Positions 15,306 through 24,398 of a DNA stretch of 35,354 nt are shown here, in pieces. Source of the DNA: Lentisphaerae bacterium GWF2_45_14 (GTDB taxonomy: Bacteria; Verrucomicrobiota; Lentisphaeria; Victivallales; GWF2-45-14); contig MHBG01000019.1 of the NCBI GenBank assembly GCA_001804785.1, positions 1-35,354 on the forward strand, written 5' to 3'. The notes under the pieces are model-generated. The model made no database searches and had not been told where the DNA came from. It saw nothing but the letters and a program-made list of their open reading frames with translations. The number at the start of each line of letters is the position of its first letter. The first letter of the stretch is position 1. The position numbers were made by a program, and so were the translations under genes.

Positions 15306-16747
15306 TTTATAATAAGGGAAAAGAAGGACGAAGAGGTTCGGTACTCCCCGTTTCAGATGTCGGCAACGCCAGTGCGGTGCCGGAATGCCTTAAAAGAGAA
15401 AAACCAGCGGCTCTTCCACAAGTGTCTGAACAGGAAGCTGTAAGGCATTTTACGCTTCTCAGCCGCATGAATATAGGGCTTGACTCGTGCTTCTACCCTC
15501 TAGGTTCATGTACTATGAAGTACAATCCAAAATTTCATGAGAAAATAGTCAGATTTCCGGGGTTTTCGGATCTTCATCCGCTTTTACCTCAACTCAGGAA
15601 CGGCGGAGCCCTGACACAGGGAGCGCTTGCGGTTATCTATGAGTCGGAACGGCTCTTGAGTGAAATTCTTGGCTTTTCGCAGTGCACCATGCAGCCAATG
15701 GCCGGGGCGCACGGGGAACTTGCCGGAGTGATGCTTATTGCCGCCTATCATAAGGCCGCAAAAGATACGAAGCGCAAGATAATGCTCATTCCGGATGCCG
15801 CGCACGGCACGAACCCGGCAACAGCCGCAATGGCGGGCTTTACGACCAAGGTATTGCCGTCCGACGAAGAGGGGAATGTAGACATCAAGGCGCTTCGTGA
15901 AGCGCTCAGTCCCGAAGTTGCGGGTCTGATGCTCACATGCCCCAATACGCTCGGTCTCTTCGATCCTAATGTGAAAGAAATATGCGGACTCGTTCATGAG
16001 GCCGGCGGCCTCTGCTATTGCGACGGGGCGAACATGAACGCCATCATAGGGCGTCTGAGACCCGGCGATCTAGGATTTGACGTGATGCATGTGAATCTAC
16101 ATAAAACTTTCGCAACCCCGCACGGCGGAGGCGGTCCAGGTTCAGGCCCGGTAGGCGTATGTGATAAGCTCGTGCCGTTCCTGCCCGTTTCGAGGGTCGT
16201 AAAGCGTGAAGACGGAACATATTCGCTTAAGTATGATTTTCCGGAATCAATCGGCTACATAGCGCCGTTCTACGGGAATTTCGGAGTCATACTGAAGGCT
16301 TATGCCTATATCCTCACTCTCGGGAAGGAGGGCGTAGTCAGAATCAGCGAAAACGCCGTCCTGAACGCGAACTATATCAGGACTAAACTCCTTCCGTACT
16401 ATGACCAGAAGTACAAGAGGGTCTGCATGCACGAATGCGTGTTTTCCGCCTCGAAGCAGACGGAAAAAGGAGTTCATGCCCTCGATATTGCTAAAGCACT
16501 TATAGATAGAGGGTTTCACCCGCCGACAATATATTTTCCGCTTATCGTTCCCGAAGCTCTGATGATAGAACCCACGGAAACGGAATCAAAGGAGGATATC
16601 GATACATTCATCAAGGCGATGATCGAAATCGCCGAGACTACCCTGAAGAACCCCGAGGAAATAACAAGGTGTCCGGTAACAACCCCCGTAAGGCGTATGG
16701 ACGAGACGGCCGCGGCGAGAAAACCAGATCTGGCCTCAAAAGAATAA
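15296..16747 (+). CDS. gcvPB: Glycine dehydrogenase (decarboxylating) subunit 2
   Basis: 483 residues. It is the PLP-binding half of the two-subunit P protein; the PLP lysine is K270 in HVNLHKTFATPHGGGGPG. Other family motifs: FYPLGSCTMKYNPK, HPLLPQ, GAHGELAGVM, PDAAHGTNPATAAMAGF and YCDGANMNAI. The ATG lies inside the end of gcvPA (10-nt overlap), consistent with coupled production of the subunits. The L protein (dihydrolipoamide dehydrogenase), normally shared with other complexes, is not in the window. Confidence 0.97.
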   Translation: MELIYNKGKEGRRGSVLPVSDVGNASAVPECLKREKPAALPQVSEQEAVRHFTLLSRMNIGLDSCFYPLGSCTMKYNPKFHEKIVRFPGFSDLHPLLPQLRNGGALTQGALAVIYESERLLSEILGFSQCTMQPMAGAHGELAGVMLIAAYHKAAKDTKRKIMLIPDAAHGTNPATAAMAGFTTKVLPSDEEGNVDIKALREALSPEVAGLMLTCPNTLGLFDPNVKEICGLVHEAGGLCYCDGANMNAIIGRLRPGDLGFDVMHVNLHKTFATPHGGGGPGSGPVGVCDKLVPFLPVSRVVKREDGTYSLKYDFPESIGYIAPFYGNFGVILKAYAYILTLGKEGVVRISENAVLNANYIRTKLLPYYDQKYKRVCMHECVFSASKQTEKGVHALDIAKALIDRGFHPPTIYFPLIVPEALMIEPTETESKEDIDTFIKAMIEIAETTLKNPEEITRCPVTTPVRRMDETAAARKPDLASKE

Positions 16748-16750
16748 AAA

Positions 16751-17560
16751 ATGTCCTACGAATACAAATCAATATACTTTGACGACCCGCTCATTTCCGG
16801 ACGGGTACTCGATATTTTTGAACCCGGGGAACTATCACAGGATACGGCCCTCTTCTTTGTCCACGGCGGAGGCTGGAATGCCGGGTCGAGAACAGGCTAT
16901 CACGTGCTGATGGAGGAATTCAGAAGGCGCGGATTTATCTGTGCCTCTACCGATTACAGGCTTGTTCCCGGGGTTGACATATTCGACCAGCTTACCGATA
17001 TAAGACACGGCTACGATATATTTACCAGTTTTCTAAAGACAAAGGGACGTCCCCTTAAAATCGTTACTATGGGTTCCTCGGCCGGCGGACACCTCGCCGG
17101 ACTCCTTTCCTTTGCCAAACCCGGCGAGTGCGGAGAAAAAACTTCGCTATGCGGCTACATGATGCAAAACGAATGGATAAAGCCGATGGGAACGGCCCTT
17201 CACGCGCCAGCTCTTCATTTTGAACCTTGGGAGGACATATTTCCCGGAATACTCAGTGCGATGGAAGCGGGAATGAAGGCTCCTTACGCTGAGGCCAAAG
17301 GAAAATATAAAGCGGTTTCGCCGATACACTATCTTTCGAAGGATTCATGCCCTGCATTTGTTCTTGTCGCAGGCAATGAACACATGTTTCCATGCTGGCA
17401 GGCGGAAGAAGCCGTTAAGACACTTAAGGGATTTGGGATTAAGGCACAGTACAAAGTCTATAAAAATGCGGAGCATGGTTTTCTCTACGCCCTTGACAGA
17501 TGGCAACAGAAGGAAGCCTTCCAGGATATTCTTGACTTTATAGCCTCGATTCAAGTCTGA
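16751..17560 (+). CDS. Alpha/beta hydrolase (acetyl-esterase/BD-FAE-like)
   Basis: 269 residues. It shows the HGGG oxyanion motif (FFVHGGGWNAGS, near 36-47), the nucleophile elbow GSSAGG, and a C-terminal His in NAEHGF, as in the COG0657/peptidase S9-like esterases. No signal peptide is seen. The ATG lies three nucleotides after the gcvPB stop with no clear RBS of its own, so translation is probably coupled. Its last 10 nt overlap the convergent pdxA. Substrates of such enzymes range from acetylated sugars to small esters; nothing here links it to glycine metabolism, so operon membership may be incidental. Confidence 0.85.
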   Translation: MSYEYKSIYFDDPLISGRVLDIFEPGELSQDTALFFVHGGGWNAGSRTGYHVLMEEFRRRGFICASTDYRLVPGVDIFDQLTDIRHGYDIFTSFLKTKGRPLKIVTMGSSAGGHLAGLLSFAKPGECGEKTSLCGYMMQNEWIKPMGTALHAPALHFEPWEDIFPGILSAMEAGMKAPYAEAKGKYKAVSPIHYLSKDSCPAFVLVAGNEHMFPCWQAEEAVKTLKGFGIKAQYKVYKNAEHGFLYALDRWQQKEAFQDILDFIASIQV

Positions 17561-18510
17561 CGAGGGCGATTTGACGCTCTTTTTGCGGCGAGCTTGATGG
17601 CTTCGATAAGGCTTCCCATATCGGCAACTCCCTTCCACGCTATTTCAAATGCGGTGCCGTGATCGACACTTGTGCGTATTATCGGAAGCCCGAGGGTTGA
17701 GTTAACCCCCTTTTCAAAGGCGAGCATCTTGAAAGGGATGTGGCCCTGGTCGTGGTACATTGAAAGGATCCCGTCAAATCGGGAACGGATTTTTTCTATG
17801 AAAAGAGTATCGGGCGGGAACGGCCCTTCGATGTCCATTCCTGATTTTCTGAGTTTTTCGAGGGCGGGCTTGACAACTTTCTCATCTTCGCTGCCCATGT
17901 AGCCATTTTCTCCGGCGTGGGGATTAATGGCGGCGGCGGCGATGCGGGGCTTTTCTATTTCTTCGGCCTTAACGGCATCGCAGAGAAGATTGGCTACTTC
18001 GATGATTCTTGCGTCGGTTATATGATCGGAGACCTCGCGAAGGGATATGTGGGTAGTCACGAATGCGATTCTCAAATCGCCTGCGGACTGCATCATTGCA
18101 AAATTTTTCACGCCGCAGAGCTCGGCGATAAGCTCAGTGTGGCCCGTGAAGCGAATCCCCGCAAGATTGACCGATGCCTTGTTCATGGGGCAGGTTACGA
18201 TAGCGTCGACTCTTCCGTCAATGGCGTCATTTGTTGCCTGAATTACGGTATTGCGAGCGATTATTCCGCACTCGGCATCGGCTTTGCCCGGCGAAAGTTC
18301 TCTATATTCCATAGTACCTGTTTCGCAGATATGCGGGATATGGCCTGATGCAAATTTCTCGGCGGCGGCGGCAATAATGTCAGGGCACCCGTAAACGATG
18401 ATTTCGGCGATTCTTTTTATTTTCGGGTCGTTGGCGGCGCGCACGGCTATTTCCGGACCTATTCCGGCGGGATCGCCCATGGTCAAAGCTATTTTAGGGA
18501 TAAAATCCAT
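17551..18510 (-). CDS. pdxA: 4-hydroxythreonine-4-phosphate dehydrogenase family protein
   Basis: 319 residues. PdxA oxidises 4-phosphohydroxy-L-threonine with NAD on the way to pyridoxine phosphate. Family landmarks: the opening ALTMGDPAGIGPEIA, CPMNKASV, FTGHTE, and the three metal-binding histidines in TTHISL, NPHAGE and MYHDQGHIPFK. The RBS AGAGGGG lies just before the ATG. The gene begins 9 nt after thyX ends, in the kinase-thyX-pdxA transcript. The close paralogue PdxA2 (4-phosphothreonate dehydrogenase) cannot be fully excluded by eye. No other B6 genes are visible. Confidence 0.9.
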   Translation of the reverse strand: MDFIPKIALTMGDPAGIGPEIAVRAANDPKIKRIAEIIVYGCPDIIAAAAEKFASGHIPHICETGTMEYRELSPGKADAECGIIARNTVIQATNDAIDGRVDAIVTCPMNKASVNLAGIRFTGHTELIAELCGVKNFAMMQSAGDLRIAFVTTHISLREVSDHITDARIIEVANLLCDAVKAEEIEKPRIAAAAINPHAGENGYMGSEDEKVVKPALEKLRKSGMDIEGPFPPDTLFIEKIRSRFDGILSMYHDQGHIPFKMLAFEKGVNSTLGLPIIRTSVDHGTAFEIAWKGVADMGSLIEAIKLAAKRASNRPRQT

Positions 18511-18519
18511 TTTCCCCTC

Positions 18520-19215
18520 TTACCAGGATTGTCCTTTTTTCGCATAATATTTGGCGATATGCGGGACTATCGGTTTGATGAGTTGTTTTATGGCTTTGGC
18601 GTATTCGCGAATCTCCCACTGGGCGTGTTCGCTGTCCCTGAGTTCAAGGAAGTGCAGGAGGTTGCCGAGATTGACGGTTCCCCAGAATGTGACCATCATG
18701 TTCTGCGGGAGGACGCCTCTGGCCTGCTCGCGGCAAACGCCGAAGTCAAGAAGCTTATTATAAAGCTCAAGGCTTGTTTGGTTATGGACTGATATCATTT
18801 GTCTGAGTTCTGCATCCTCGAAATCGGGAGAGTCGATTGAGGCCTGCCGATTAGTCTGGGCCTGCTTGCGGAGTTTCGCCGGTGTATAGAACTCAAGGTC
18901 TATTTCGGTATATCTTCTCGATATCTCGTTATATGACCATGTTCTGTGTCTGTGCCACTGGCCCCGAATAAAGAGCGGGCAGTGAATGCTAAACGTAAAG
19001 ACGATATGTTCAAGCGGACTTGTATGGCGGTTCTCTATGAGATAATCAAGGAGTTGGGCATCCTTTTCGTCCATGGATTCCTTCATTTTCCCGAAAGAGA
19101 CGCGTGCGGCATTCGCCGCTGTTATTTCGGAGCCTAGGTGATCGATAAGGCCCACCCAACCCTGACCATCGAGAACTTTGACATGTTTATCCGGAGGTAC
19201 ATTTATATGCTTCAC
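18520..19215 (-). CDS. thyX: Flavin-dependent thymidylate synthase
   Basis: 231 residues. It carries the ThyX signature RHRTWSYNEISRRY at 89-102, the exact R-H-R-x-x-S-x-N-E-x-S-x-R-Y pattern. It methylates dUMP using FAD, NADPH and methylene-THF, releasing THF so that no DHFR is needed to regenerate it. The start is GTG at 19215 with AGAGG 7 nt upstream; the opening KHINVPPDKHVKVLDGQGWVG is conserved-looking. It follows the FHA-kinase by 11 nt and precedes pdxA by 9 nt. Confidence 0.97.
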   Translation of the reverse strand: MKHINVPPDKHVKVLDGQGWVGLIDHLGSEITAANAARVSFGKMKESMDEKDAQLLDYLIENRHTSPLEHIVFTFSIHCPLFIRGQWHRHRTWSYNEISRRYTEIDLEFYTPAKLRKQAQTNRQASIDSPDFEDAELRQMISVHNQTSLELYNKLLDFGVCREQARGVLPQNMMVTFWGTVNLGNLLHFLELRDSEHAQWEIREYAKAIKQLIKPIVPHIAKYYAKKGQSW

Positions 19216-19226
19216 TGCTGGACCTC

Positions 19227-20603
19227 TTATTTTAGTTTTTGTTTTTGGATTCTGGATCTTGTGAGGGTATGTGAGGATAGCAGAGCCGCAGATTTTTTTG
19301 GAATGAAAGGCTCTATTATCTCATAGTTTTCGAGTTTTTCATAGAGTTTTTGGGAGGCATTCAGGAATTCTGACCACGACAGGAATCTTTTCCCCGGGTC
19401 TTTTGCGGTCATTCGCATTATGAACTCTGTTGTTTCGTCATGGATTTTGATGTTCGGGTTTCTCTCATTGGGCATGGGGAAAGGCTCTTCTATGTGCATG
19501 CTGAGGATTTCCTCTTCTTCCATGGAATGGAATGGGAGTACGCCTGTGAGCATCTGGAAGAAGATAATCCCGAGAGAGTAGATATCTGAATGCCATGAAA
19601 TGTTTTCGCCGAGGATCTGTTCGGGGCTTATGTACCAGGGGGAGGCGGCTGAGACTCCACCGGAGATGTGCCGGGATGCCCATTCAGAGAACCCGTAATC
19701 GGAGATTTCTATTTCATCGGACGAGTTGAAAAGGATATTGGATGGCTTGAGGTTGCAGTGAATTATCCCGTGTTGGTTGAAGGCATAGCTGAGACCCGTG
19801 CCTATTACGCTGATCATATCAATTGCGTCGAGCTCTGTGAGTGGCGCGGTTTTAAATATTCTTATCTTTAAACTTACGTTCGGCATGTAGCTCATCGCGT
19901 AATAGGGGTGCCCCTTGTGTATTCCGCAGTCGATATACCTTACGAAGGATATGTGTTGGAATGAGGAGGCTTTTTTAAATGAGGAGAGAAAATCCTCCTG
20001 GCCAACGATATTGTCGGACATGTCCTTATCAAAAATTTTCAAGGCTACAGCTTTTTCCTCGCCTTCGGCTCTGGCCAGGTATACTGACGCAGAATCATCC
20101 ATTCCCAGTTTTCGGAGTATAGAGAAGTTTTTGATGACTGTACCCTGCATCAGGTTGAGCTTGTATGAATATGACTGCAGCGGGCCGCCGAGTTTATCCT
20201 CATCAAGTCTCTCGACTGTTTTAGTTGTTTCAATCTCGGAAAGGTGTTCGGCGGAGAATGTCCTGAACGAGTCCACAATTTTTTTAGAGACATTTTCGAT
20301 ATTGTCAGTTTCCGAATACCTTATTCTTATATCTCCCACGATGATTTCGTCGCCGTCTGAGAGTATGATGGGGGAGGCTACTTTATTTCCGTTCATAAGG
20401 GTGCCGTTGGTGGAACCGGCGTCAGCAACCACAAATGAGTCTTTCTGCGGATAATAATATATTAAAGTATGCTTGCGGCTGATTTTGCCGTGTCCCGGGA
20501 AGGCTAGGTCATTGGCCTTGCTTCTTCCGATTGAGATACGGTCTTCTTTCTGAAGCTTAATCTTTTTGACACCAGTGGTGTCTGTATATATGAGATAAGA
20601 CAT
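19227..20603 (-). CDS. FHA domain plus Hanks-type kinase fold, probable pseudokinase
   Basis: 458 residues from ATG 20603, preferred over the ATG two codons earlier because AGGA is then 7 nt away. The FHA domain (about 22-93) has GRS, the S-R-K-H phosphothreonine-binding turn and GSTNGT. The kinase domain (about 157-425) keeps the VALK lysine (K189), DYG in place of DFG (D302), SPE and the DIYSLG helix, but the HRD catalytic loop reads HCN (N284), so the catalytic Asp is replaced; the glycine loop (LGMDDSASV) is also degenerate. It probably binds phosphoproteins and acts as a scaffold or allosteric switch rather than an efficient kinase. The tail is basic, with no membrane segment. It heads an operon with thyX and pdxA. 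Confidence 0.88.
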   Translation of the reverse strand: MSYLIYTDTTGVKKIKLQKEDRISIGRSKANDLAFPGHGKISRKHTLIYYYPQKDSFVVADAGSTNGTLMNGNKVASPIILSDGDEIIVGDIRIRYSETDNIENVSKKIVDSFRTFSAEHLSEIETTKTVERLDEDKLGGPLQSYSYKLNLMQGTVIKNFSILRKLGMDDSASVYLARAEGEEKAVALKIFDKDMSDNIVGQEDFLSSFKKASSFQHISFVRYIDCGIHKGHPYYAMSYMPNVSLKIRIFKTAPLTELDAIDMISVIGTGLSYAFNQHGIIHCNLKPSNILFNSSDEIEISDYGFSEWASRHISGGVSAASPWYISPEQILGENISWHSDIYSLGIIFFQMLTGVLPFHSMEEEEILSMHIEEPFPMPNERNPNIKIHDETTEFIMRMTAKDPGKRFLSWSEFLNASQKLYEKLENYEIIEPFIPKKSAALLSSHTLTRSRIQKQKLK

Positions 20604-20668
20604 AGGCATGTCCTGTTTGTTTTAGTCAACAATTTTAAAAACATCCGTCAGAAGATAGTCCTGAATGT

Positions 20669-20674
20669 ATTATA
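20669..20674 (-). promoter_or_regulatory. -10 element candidate for the kinase-thyX-pdxA transcript
   Basis: A perfect TATAAT on the minus strand, about 65 bp upstream of the kinase start. No matching -35 is found at 16-18 nt, so the call is tentative. Confidence 0.3.
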
Positions 20675-20715
20675 TTCAAGCCGAGAGGCCTTAATTTCAT
20701 AAGAACGGGCAGGGG

Positions 20716-20743
20716 TTGCCTGTTCGAGAAACGCTGTTATATT
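20716..20743 (+). promoter_or_regulatory. Promoter candidate for the ankyrin lipoprotein gene
   Basis: TTGCCT (20716-20721), a 16-nt spacer and TATATT (20738-20743), 40 bp upstream of the chosen start; -35 4/6, -10 5/6. Confidence 0.4.
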
Positions 20744-20783
20744 AGGGGTAGTGTCCGGGAGAATGAAATCAAAGGGGATGGAA

Positions 20784-22256
20784 ATGTCAAAAACTATTTT
20801 TCCCGCGTTCCTTTTTTTTGCGCTGCTTTTTTTTAGTGGATGCGGCGGACCCGGAAAGGGAGCTGTGGCAGCGTCCCGGCTTCTTGGAGCGGCCCAGGAT
20901 GGAGACGAGGAGCAGGTACGGGATATTTTGAATAGCCGTCAGTCCATTGACGCAGTCGCCAATTCCGGCGGCGAGTCGCTCTTGTGGGCGGCCCGAAAGG
21001 GATATACCGGAATAGCCAAACTTCTTCTTGAAAATGAAGCCAATGTAAATTACACGGATGAGAACGGAAAGACCCCGCTTCTCTGGGCAGCGGAAAAAAA
21101 TCACCCTAGGATAGTCAGGGCTTTCATTGAAAATATGGCCGACGTAAACGCTGCGCAAATTGACGGAAATACCGCGCTCATCCAGGCCGCTGAAAGAGGA
21201 AATACCGAAGTTGTAAAGGAGCTCATCAAGTCCAAGCTCCTTGGCATAGACCGAAAAAATAAGAACGGAGCCACTGCCCTAGTGATGGCATGTTCCGGAG
21301 ATAAAACACCAATCGTTGAGATGCTCCTGTCAAAGGGCGCCGATGTGAATTCCTCTACGAGTTACGGTTTTACACCGCTTATAAATGCTGCCGCCAACGG
21401 CAGTTCCGAGATGGTCGCGGTTCTTATTCGGAAGGGAGCTGATCTTCAGACCGAGAATTTTTTAAAAAGCCCCCTCTGCTGGGCCGCCAAGAACCGGAAC
21501 AATGAAACAATAAAGGAAATCATAAAAAAGATAAAAGACATAAATACCGGCGATAAAATCGGCAAAACCCCTCTTATGTGGGCTGCCCAGGAAGGCTTTA
21601 CAGAACTTGCCGAAATACTCATCAAGCAGGGTGCCGATGTTAATATCGTTTCCAAAGATGGAAAACCTGCCCTCCTCTACGCTGCGCAATCCGGAAGTTT
21701 CGATATCATAAAAAGACTTCTTGAAAACGGAGCAGACCTTGAAGCCGGCGAGAATCAAACCCTCAAAACTGCACTTTTTTTTGCAGTCGATCAGGGAAGT
21801 CTTGCCTGCGTGAAGCTCCTCATAGAAAAAGGGGCTAGCGTAAAGACGAGGAACAATAATTTCGCAACTCCTCTGCATTACGCCGCACGAAAAGGACTTC
21901 CCGAAATAGCCGCACTCCTTATTGAAAATGGAGCGGAGGTCGATGCGAAAACAGATAGCGGCGATACGCCTCTGGGAATTGCATCAGCATACGGAACAAC
22001 AAAAACCCTTGAATTGCTCGTCAAAAATGGAGCCAACGTAAATCAACGGAATGTGAACGGGTTCACCCCGCTCATCCTCGCCTCGGAATATGGAGATATT
22101 GAAAAAGTTGAGTTTCTATTGAAGAACAAGGTTGATGTTAACGCGAAAACCGAAAAGGGGGAAACTTCGGTATCTCTGGCCACCCAAAAGAAGCATGATG
22201 CAATCGCGGAACTGCTTTTGAAATATGGAGCAAAGAAAGCGAATCCAGTTCATTGA
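20784..22256 (+). CDS. Ankyrin-repeat lipoprotein
   Basis: 490 residues from ATG 20784, chosen because AGGGG lies about 6 nt upstream and it leaves a compact signal peptide; earlier in-frame starts (20751 GTG, 20763, 20778) are less well placed. Residues 1-20 are a lipoprotein signal ending in LFFSGC, with the lipidated Cys near residue 20. The rest is about 14 ankyrin repeats of roughly 33 residues with the usual G-x-T-P-L-x-x-A-A core (for example GKTPLLWAAEKN, GFTPLINAAANG, GFTPLILASEYG). No enzymatic domain is present. It should be a membrane-anchored protein-interaction scaffold facing the periplasm or cell surface. Partner unknown. Confidence 0.92.
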   Translation: MSKTIFPAFLFFALLFFSGCGGPGKGAVAASRLLGAAQDGDEEQVRDILNSRQSIDAVANSGGESLLWAARKGYTGIAKLLLENEANVNYTDENGKTPLLWAAEKNHPRIVRAFIENMADVNAAQIDGNTALIQAAERGNTEVVKELIKSKLLGIDRKNKNGATALVMACSGDKTPIVEMLLSKGADVNSSTSYGFTPLINAAANGSSEMVAVLIRKGADLQTENFLKSPLCWAAKNRNNETIKEIIKKIKDINTGDKIGKTPLMWAAQEGFTELAEILIKQGADVNIVSKDGKPALLYAAQSGSFDIIKRLLENGADLEAGENQTLKTALFFAVDQGSLACVKLLIEKGASVKTRNNNFATPLHYAARKGLPEIAALLIENGAEVDAKTDSGDTPLGIASAYGTTKTLELLVKNGANVNQRNVNGFTPLILASEYGDIEKVEFLLKNKVDVNAKTEKGETSVSLATQKKHDAIAELLLKYGAKKANPVH

Positions 22257-22336
22257 AAGGCAGCCGTCTCCCCCATTGTCCCATTAATCTCTTGCGGATT
22301 ACTGCCCGACCAACAGCGGTCCCTCCCTTGAATTTC

Positions 22337-22364
22337 TTGAATACTTCCGGATTTGCATTATATT
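22337..22364 (+). promoter_or_regulatory. Promoter candidate for yjbQ-guaB
   Basis: TTGAAT (22337-22342), a 16-nt spacer and TATATT (22359-22364), about 43 bp upstream of the yjbQ start. Confidence 0.4.
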
Positions 22365-22407
22365 CCATGGGCTTGGTTCAAGATTGACCAGCTGAAAGGG
22401 TGCAGTA

Positions 22408-22824
22408 ATGAAAAGTTTCCGGAAAGAACTGTGGTTCAACATTTCCTCGCGCCGCGGATTCATCAATATTACAGGCGATGTGACCGACTGTCTTGCCGAA
22501 AGTAACATAAAAGAGGGCCTGCTACTCTGCAATGCCATGCACATTACCGCATCCGTATTCATAAATGACGATGAAAGCGGCCTTCATGCCGACTTCGAGA
22601 AATGGCTCGAAAAGCTTGCCCCAGAAAAACCTTACTCCCAGTATGCGCACAACGGTTATGAAGACAATGGCGACGCTCATTTGAAAAGAACAATAATGGG
22701 CCGCGAAGTCGTTGCCGCAGTTACCGACGGAAAACTCGATCTCGGTCCGTGGGAGCAGATCTTTTACGGGGAGTTCGATGGCAAACGCAAAAAGAGAGTG
22801 CTTGTAAAGATCATCGGCGAATAA
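22408..22824 (+). CDS. YjbQ/UPF0047 family protein
   Basis: 138 residues, the full family length. Landmarks of UPF0047/Yjb[55 protein letters not shown] with its conserved His residues, and the [14 protein letters not shown] ending. The E. coli protein has weak thiamine-phosphate synthase activity in vitro, but the true role of the family is unsettled. The RBS AGGG lies about 9 nt before the ATG. guaB follows after 38 nt, so they may be co-transcribed. Confidence 0.93.
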   Translation: MKSFRKELWFNISSRRGFINITGDVTDCLAESNIKEGLLLCNAMHITASVFINDDESGLHADFEKWLEKLAPEKPYSQYAHNGYEDNGDAHLKRTIMGREVVAAVTDGKLDLGPWEQIFYGEFDGKRKKRVLVKIIGE

Positions 22825-22862
22825 AAAATATAATATAAATTAAATATTTACGGAGAATTTCG

Positions 22863-24359
22863 ATGGCGAACCCGCATATAGATGAATTCATGAAGGTCTT
22901 TAAATACGAAGGCCTTACTTTTGACGATGTGTCGTTGGTAACGCAGTATGCCGACTTCCTTCCCGAAAGCGCGGATATCTCGACAAAGCTCAGCAGAAAT
23001 ATTTCCATGAATATCCCGTTCCTCAGCGCCGCTATGGATACCGTCACCGAAAGCGAGATGGCGGTCGCCATGGCCCGACTTGGCGGAATAGGCGTTATTC
23101 ACAAAAACCTTTCAATCGAAGCCCAGGCCGAAGAAGTCAGAAAGGTTAAGCACTACCTCAACGGACTTATAAAAACGCCCGTGGTCTTTTATCCCGATCA
23201 GACCGTTGACGAGATGCTGAGAATAAAGGAGATGCGCAAGTACTCGTTCTCAGGGTTCCCAATCGTCGAAAGAAATGGAAACATTGTGGGAATAGTAACG
23301 GCAAGGGACCTTAAGTTCCTTACCGACTACAGTATGAAGGTCGAAACAGTGATGACAAAGAATCCCGTTACCGCACCCGAGGAGACCGCTCTCAACGAGG
23401 CTTTCGGAATAATGATAACCAGGAAGGTCGGCAAACTTCCTATAGTCGACGAAAAAGGCAAACTTGTCGGGCTTTATAGTTTCCACGACGTCAAAACGCT
23501 TATAGAAAACGTCGAGCCCGACTATAACAGGGACAAGAATCACCAGCTCCGTGCCGCCGCAGCAATCGGGCCCTATGACTCGGCGCGCGCCTTCGCCCTT
23601 GCCGCCGCGGGCGCTGACGTTATTGTGGTCGATACCGCTCACGGACACAGCAAAGGCGTCATCGAAACAGTAAAAGAACTCAAGAAAAATTATCCGGAAA
23701 TAGACGTTATTGCGGGAAATATTGCCACCGCAGAGGCCGCAAAAGCACTTGCGGATGCGGGGGCCGACGGAATCAAGGTCGGCATAGGACCCGGATCCAT
23801 ATGTACGACAAGAGTTGTCGCCGGAGTCGGCGTTCCCCAGTTGAGCGCCGTTTACAATGTCAGAAAAGCTCTGCCAGATGACGTGGCGGTGATTGCCGAC
23901 GGTGGCATCCGCCAGTCCGGCGACGTCGCCAAGGCGATAGCGGCAGGCGCCTCCTCCGTGATGATGGGGTCCGTTCTTGCAGGTACTCAGGAAAGCCCGG
24001 GCGAAAAAATTATTCATCAGGGACGCCGCTATGTGGTTTACAGGGGCATGGGAAGCCTTGCCGCCATGAAAACATCAAAGGGAAGCCGGGAGCGTTACGG
24101 ACAGGCGGACGTAGACGATGAGAAAAAGCTTGTACCCCAAGGCATTGAGGGTATGGTTCCCTACCGCGGCTCAATATCTGAGGTCATCCATCAGTTTTCG
24201 GGCGGTGTAAGATATTCCTGCGGCTATTGCGGAACAAGGACGCTTCCCGAGCTTCAGAATAAAGCGATATTCGTAAAAGTTACGAATGCCGGGCTTAAAG
24301 AGGCTCACCCGCATGACGTGACCATGCTTAAGGATGCGCCTAACTATATGTCCTCTTAA
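22863..24359 (+). CDS. guaB: Inosine-5'-monophosphate dehydrogenase
   Basis: 498 residues. It makes XMP from IMP with NAD, the committed step to GTP. The catalytic Cys314 is in [15 protein letters not shown]; the barrel has the DDVSL opening and AAMDTVTE; the CBS pair lies at about 105-220 ([15 protein letters not shown] and [18 protein letters not shown]); the mobile flap is near RERYGQADV and the C-terminal [13 protein letters not shown] is intact. The RBS GGAG lies 8 nt before the ATG. Confidence 0.97.
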   Translation: MANPHIDEFMKVFKYEGLTFDDVSLVTQYADFLPESADISTKLSRNISMNIPFLSAAMDTVTESEMAVAMARLGGIGVIHKNLSIEAQAEEVRKVKHYLNGLIKTPVVFYPDQTVDEMLRIKEMRKYSFSGFPIVERNGNIVGIVTARDLKFLTDYSMKVETVMTKNPVTAPEETALNEAFGIMITRKVGKLPIVDEKGKLVGLYSFHDVKTLIENVEPDYNRDKNHQLRAAAAIGPYDSARAFALAAAGADVIVVDTAHGHSKGVIETVKELKKNYPEIDVIAGNIATAEAAKALADAGADGIKVGIGPGSICTTRVVAGVGVPQLSAVYNVRKALPDDVAVIADGGIRQSGDVAKAIAAGASSVMMGSVLAGTQESPGEKIIHQGRRYVVYRGMGSLAAMKTSKGSRERYGQADVDDEKKLVPQGIEGMVPYRGSISEVIHQFSGGVRYSCGYCGTRTLPELQNKAIFVKVTNAGLKEAHPHDVTMLKDAPNYMSS

Positions 24360-24398
24360 AGAGCGGCATTTCTGTCCGAACTATAAGGGATTGGCATC

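Noticed and set aside
23250..24017. A 255-codon minus-strand open frame inside guaB.
   Set aside because: guaB is intact and conserved across the region; the antisense product has no family features.
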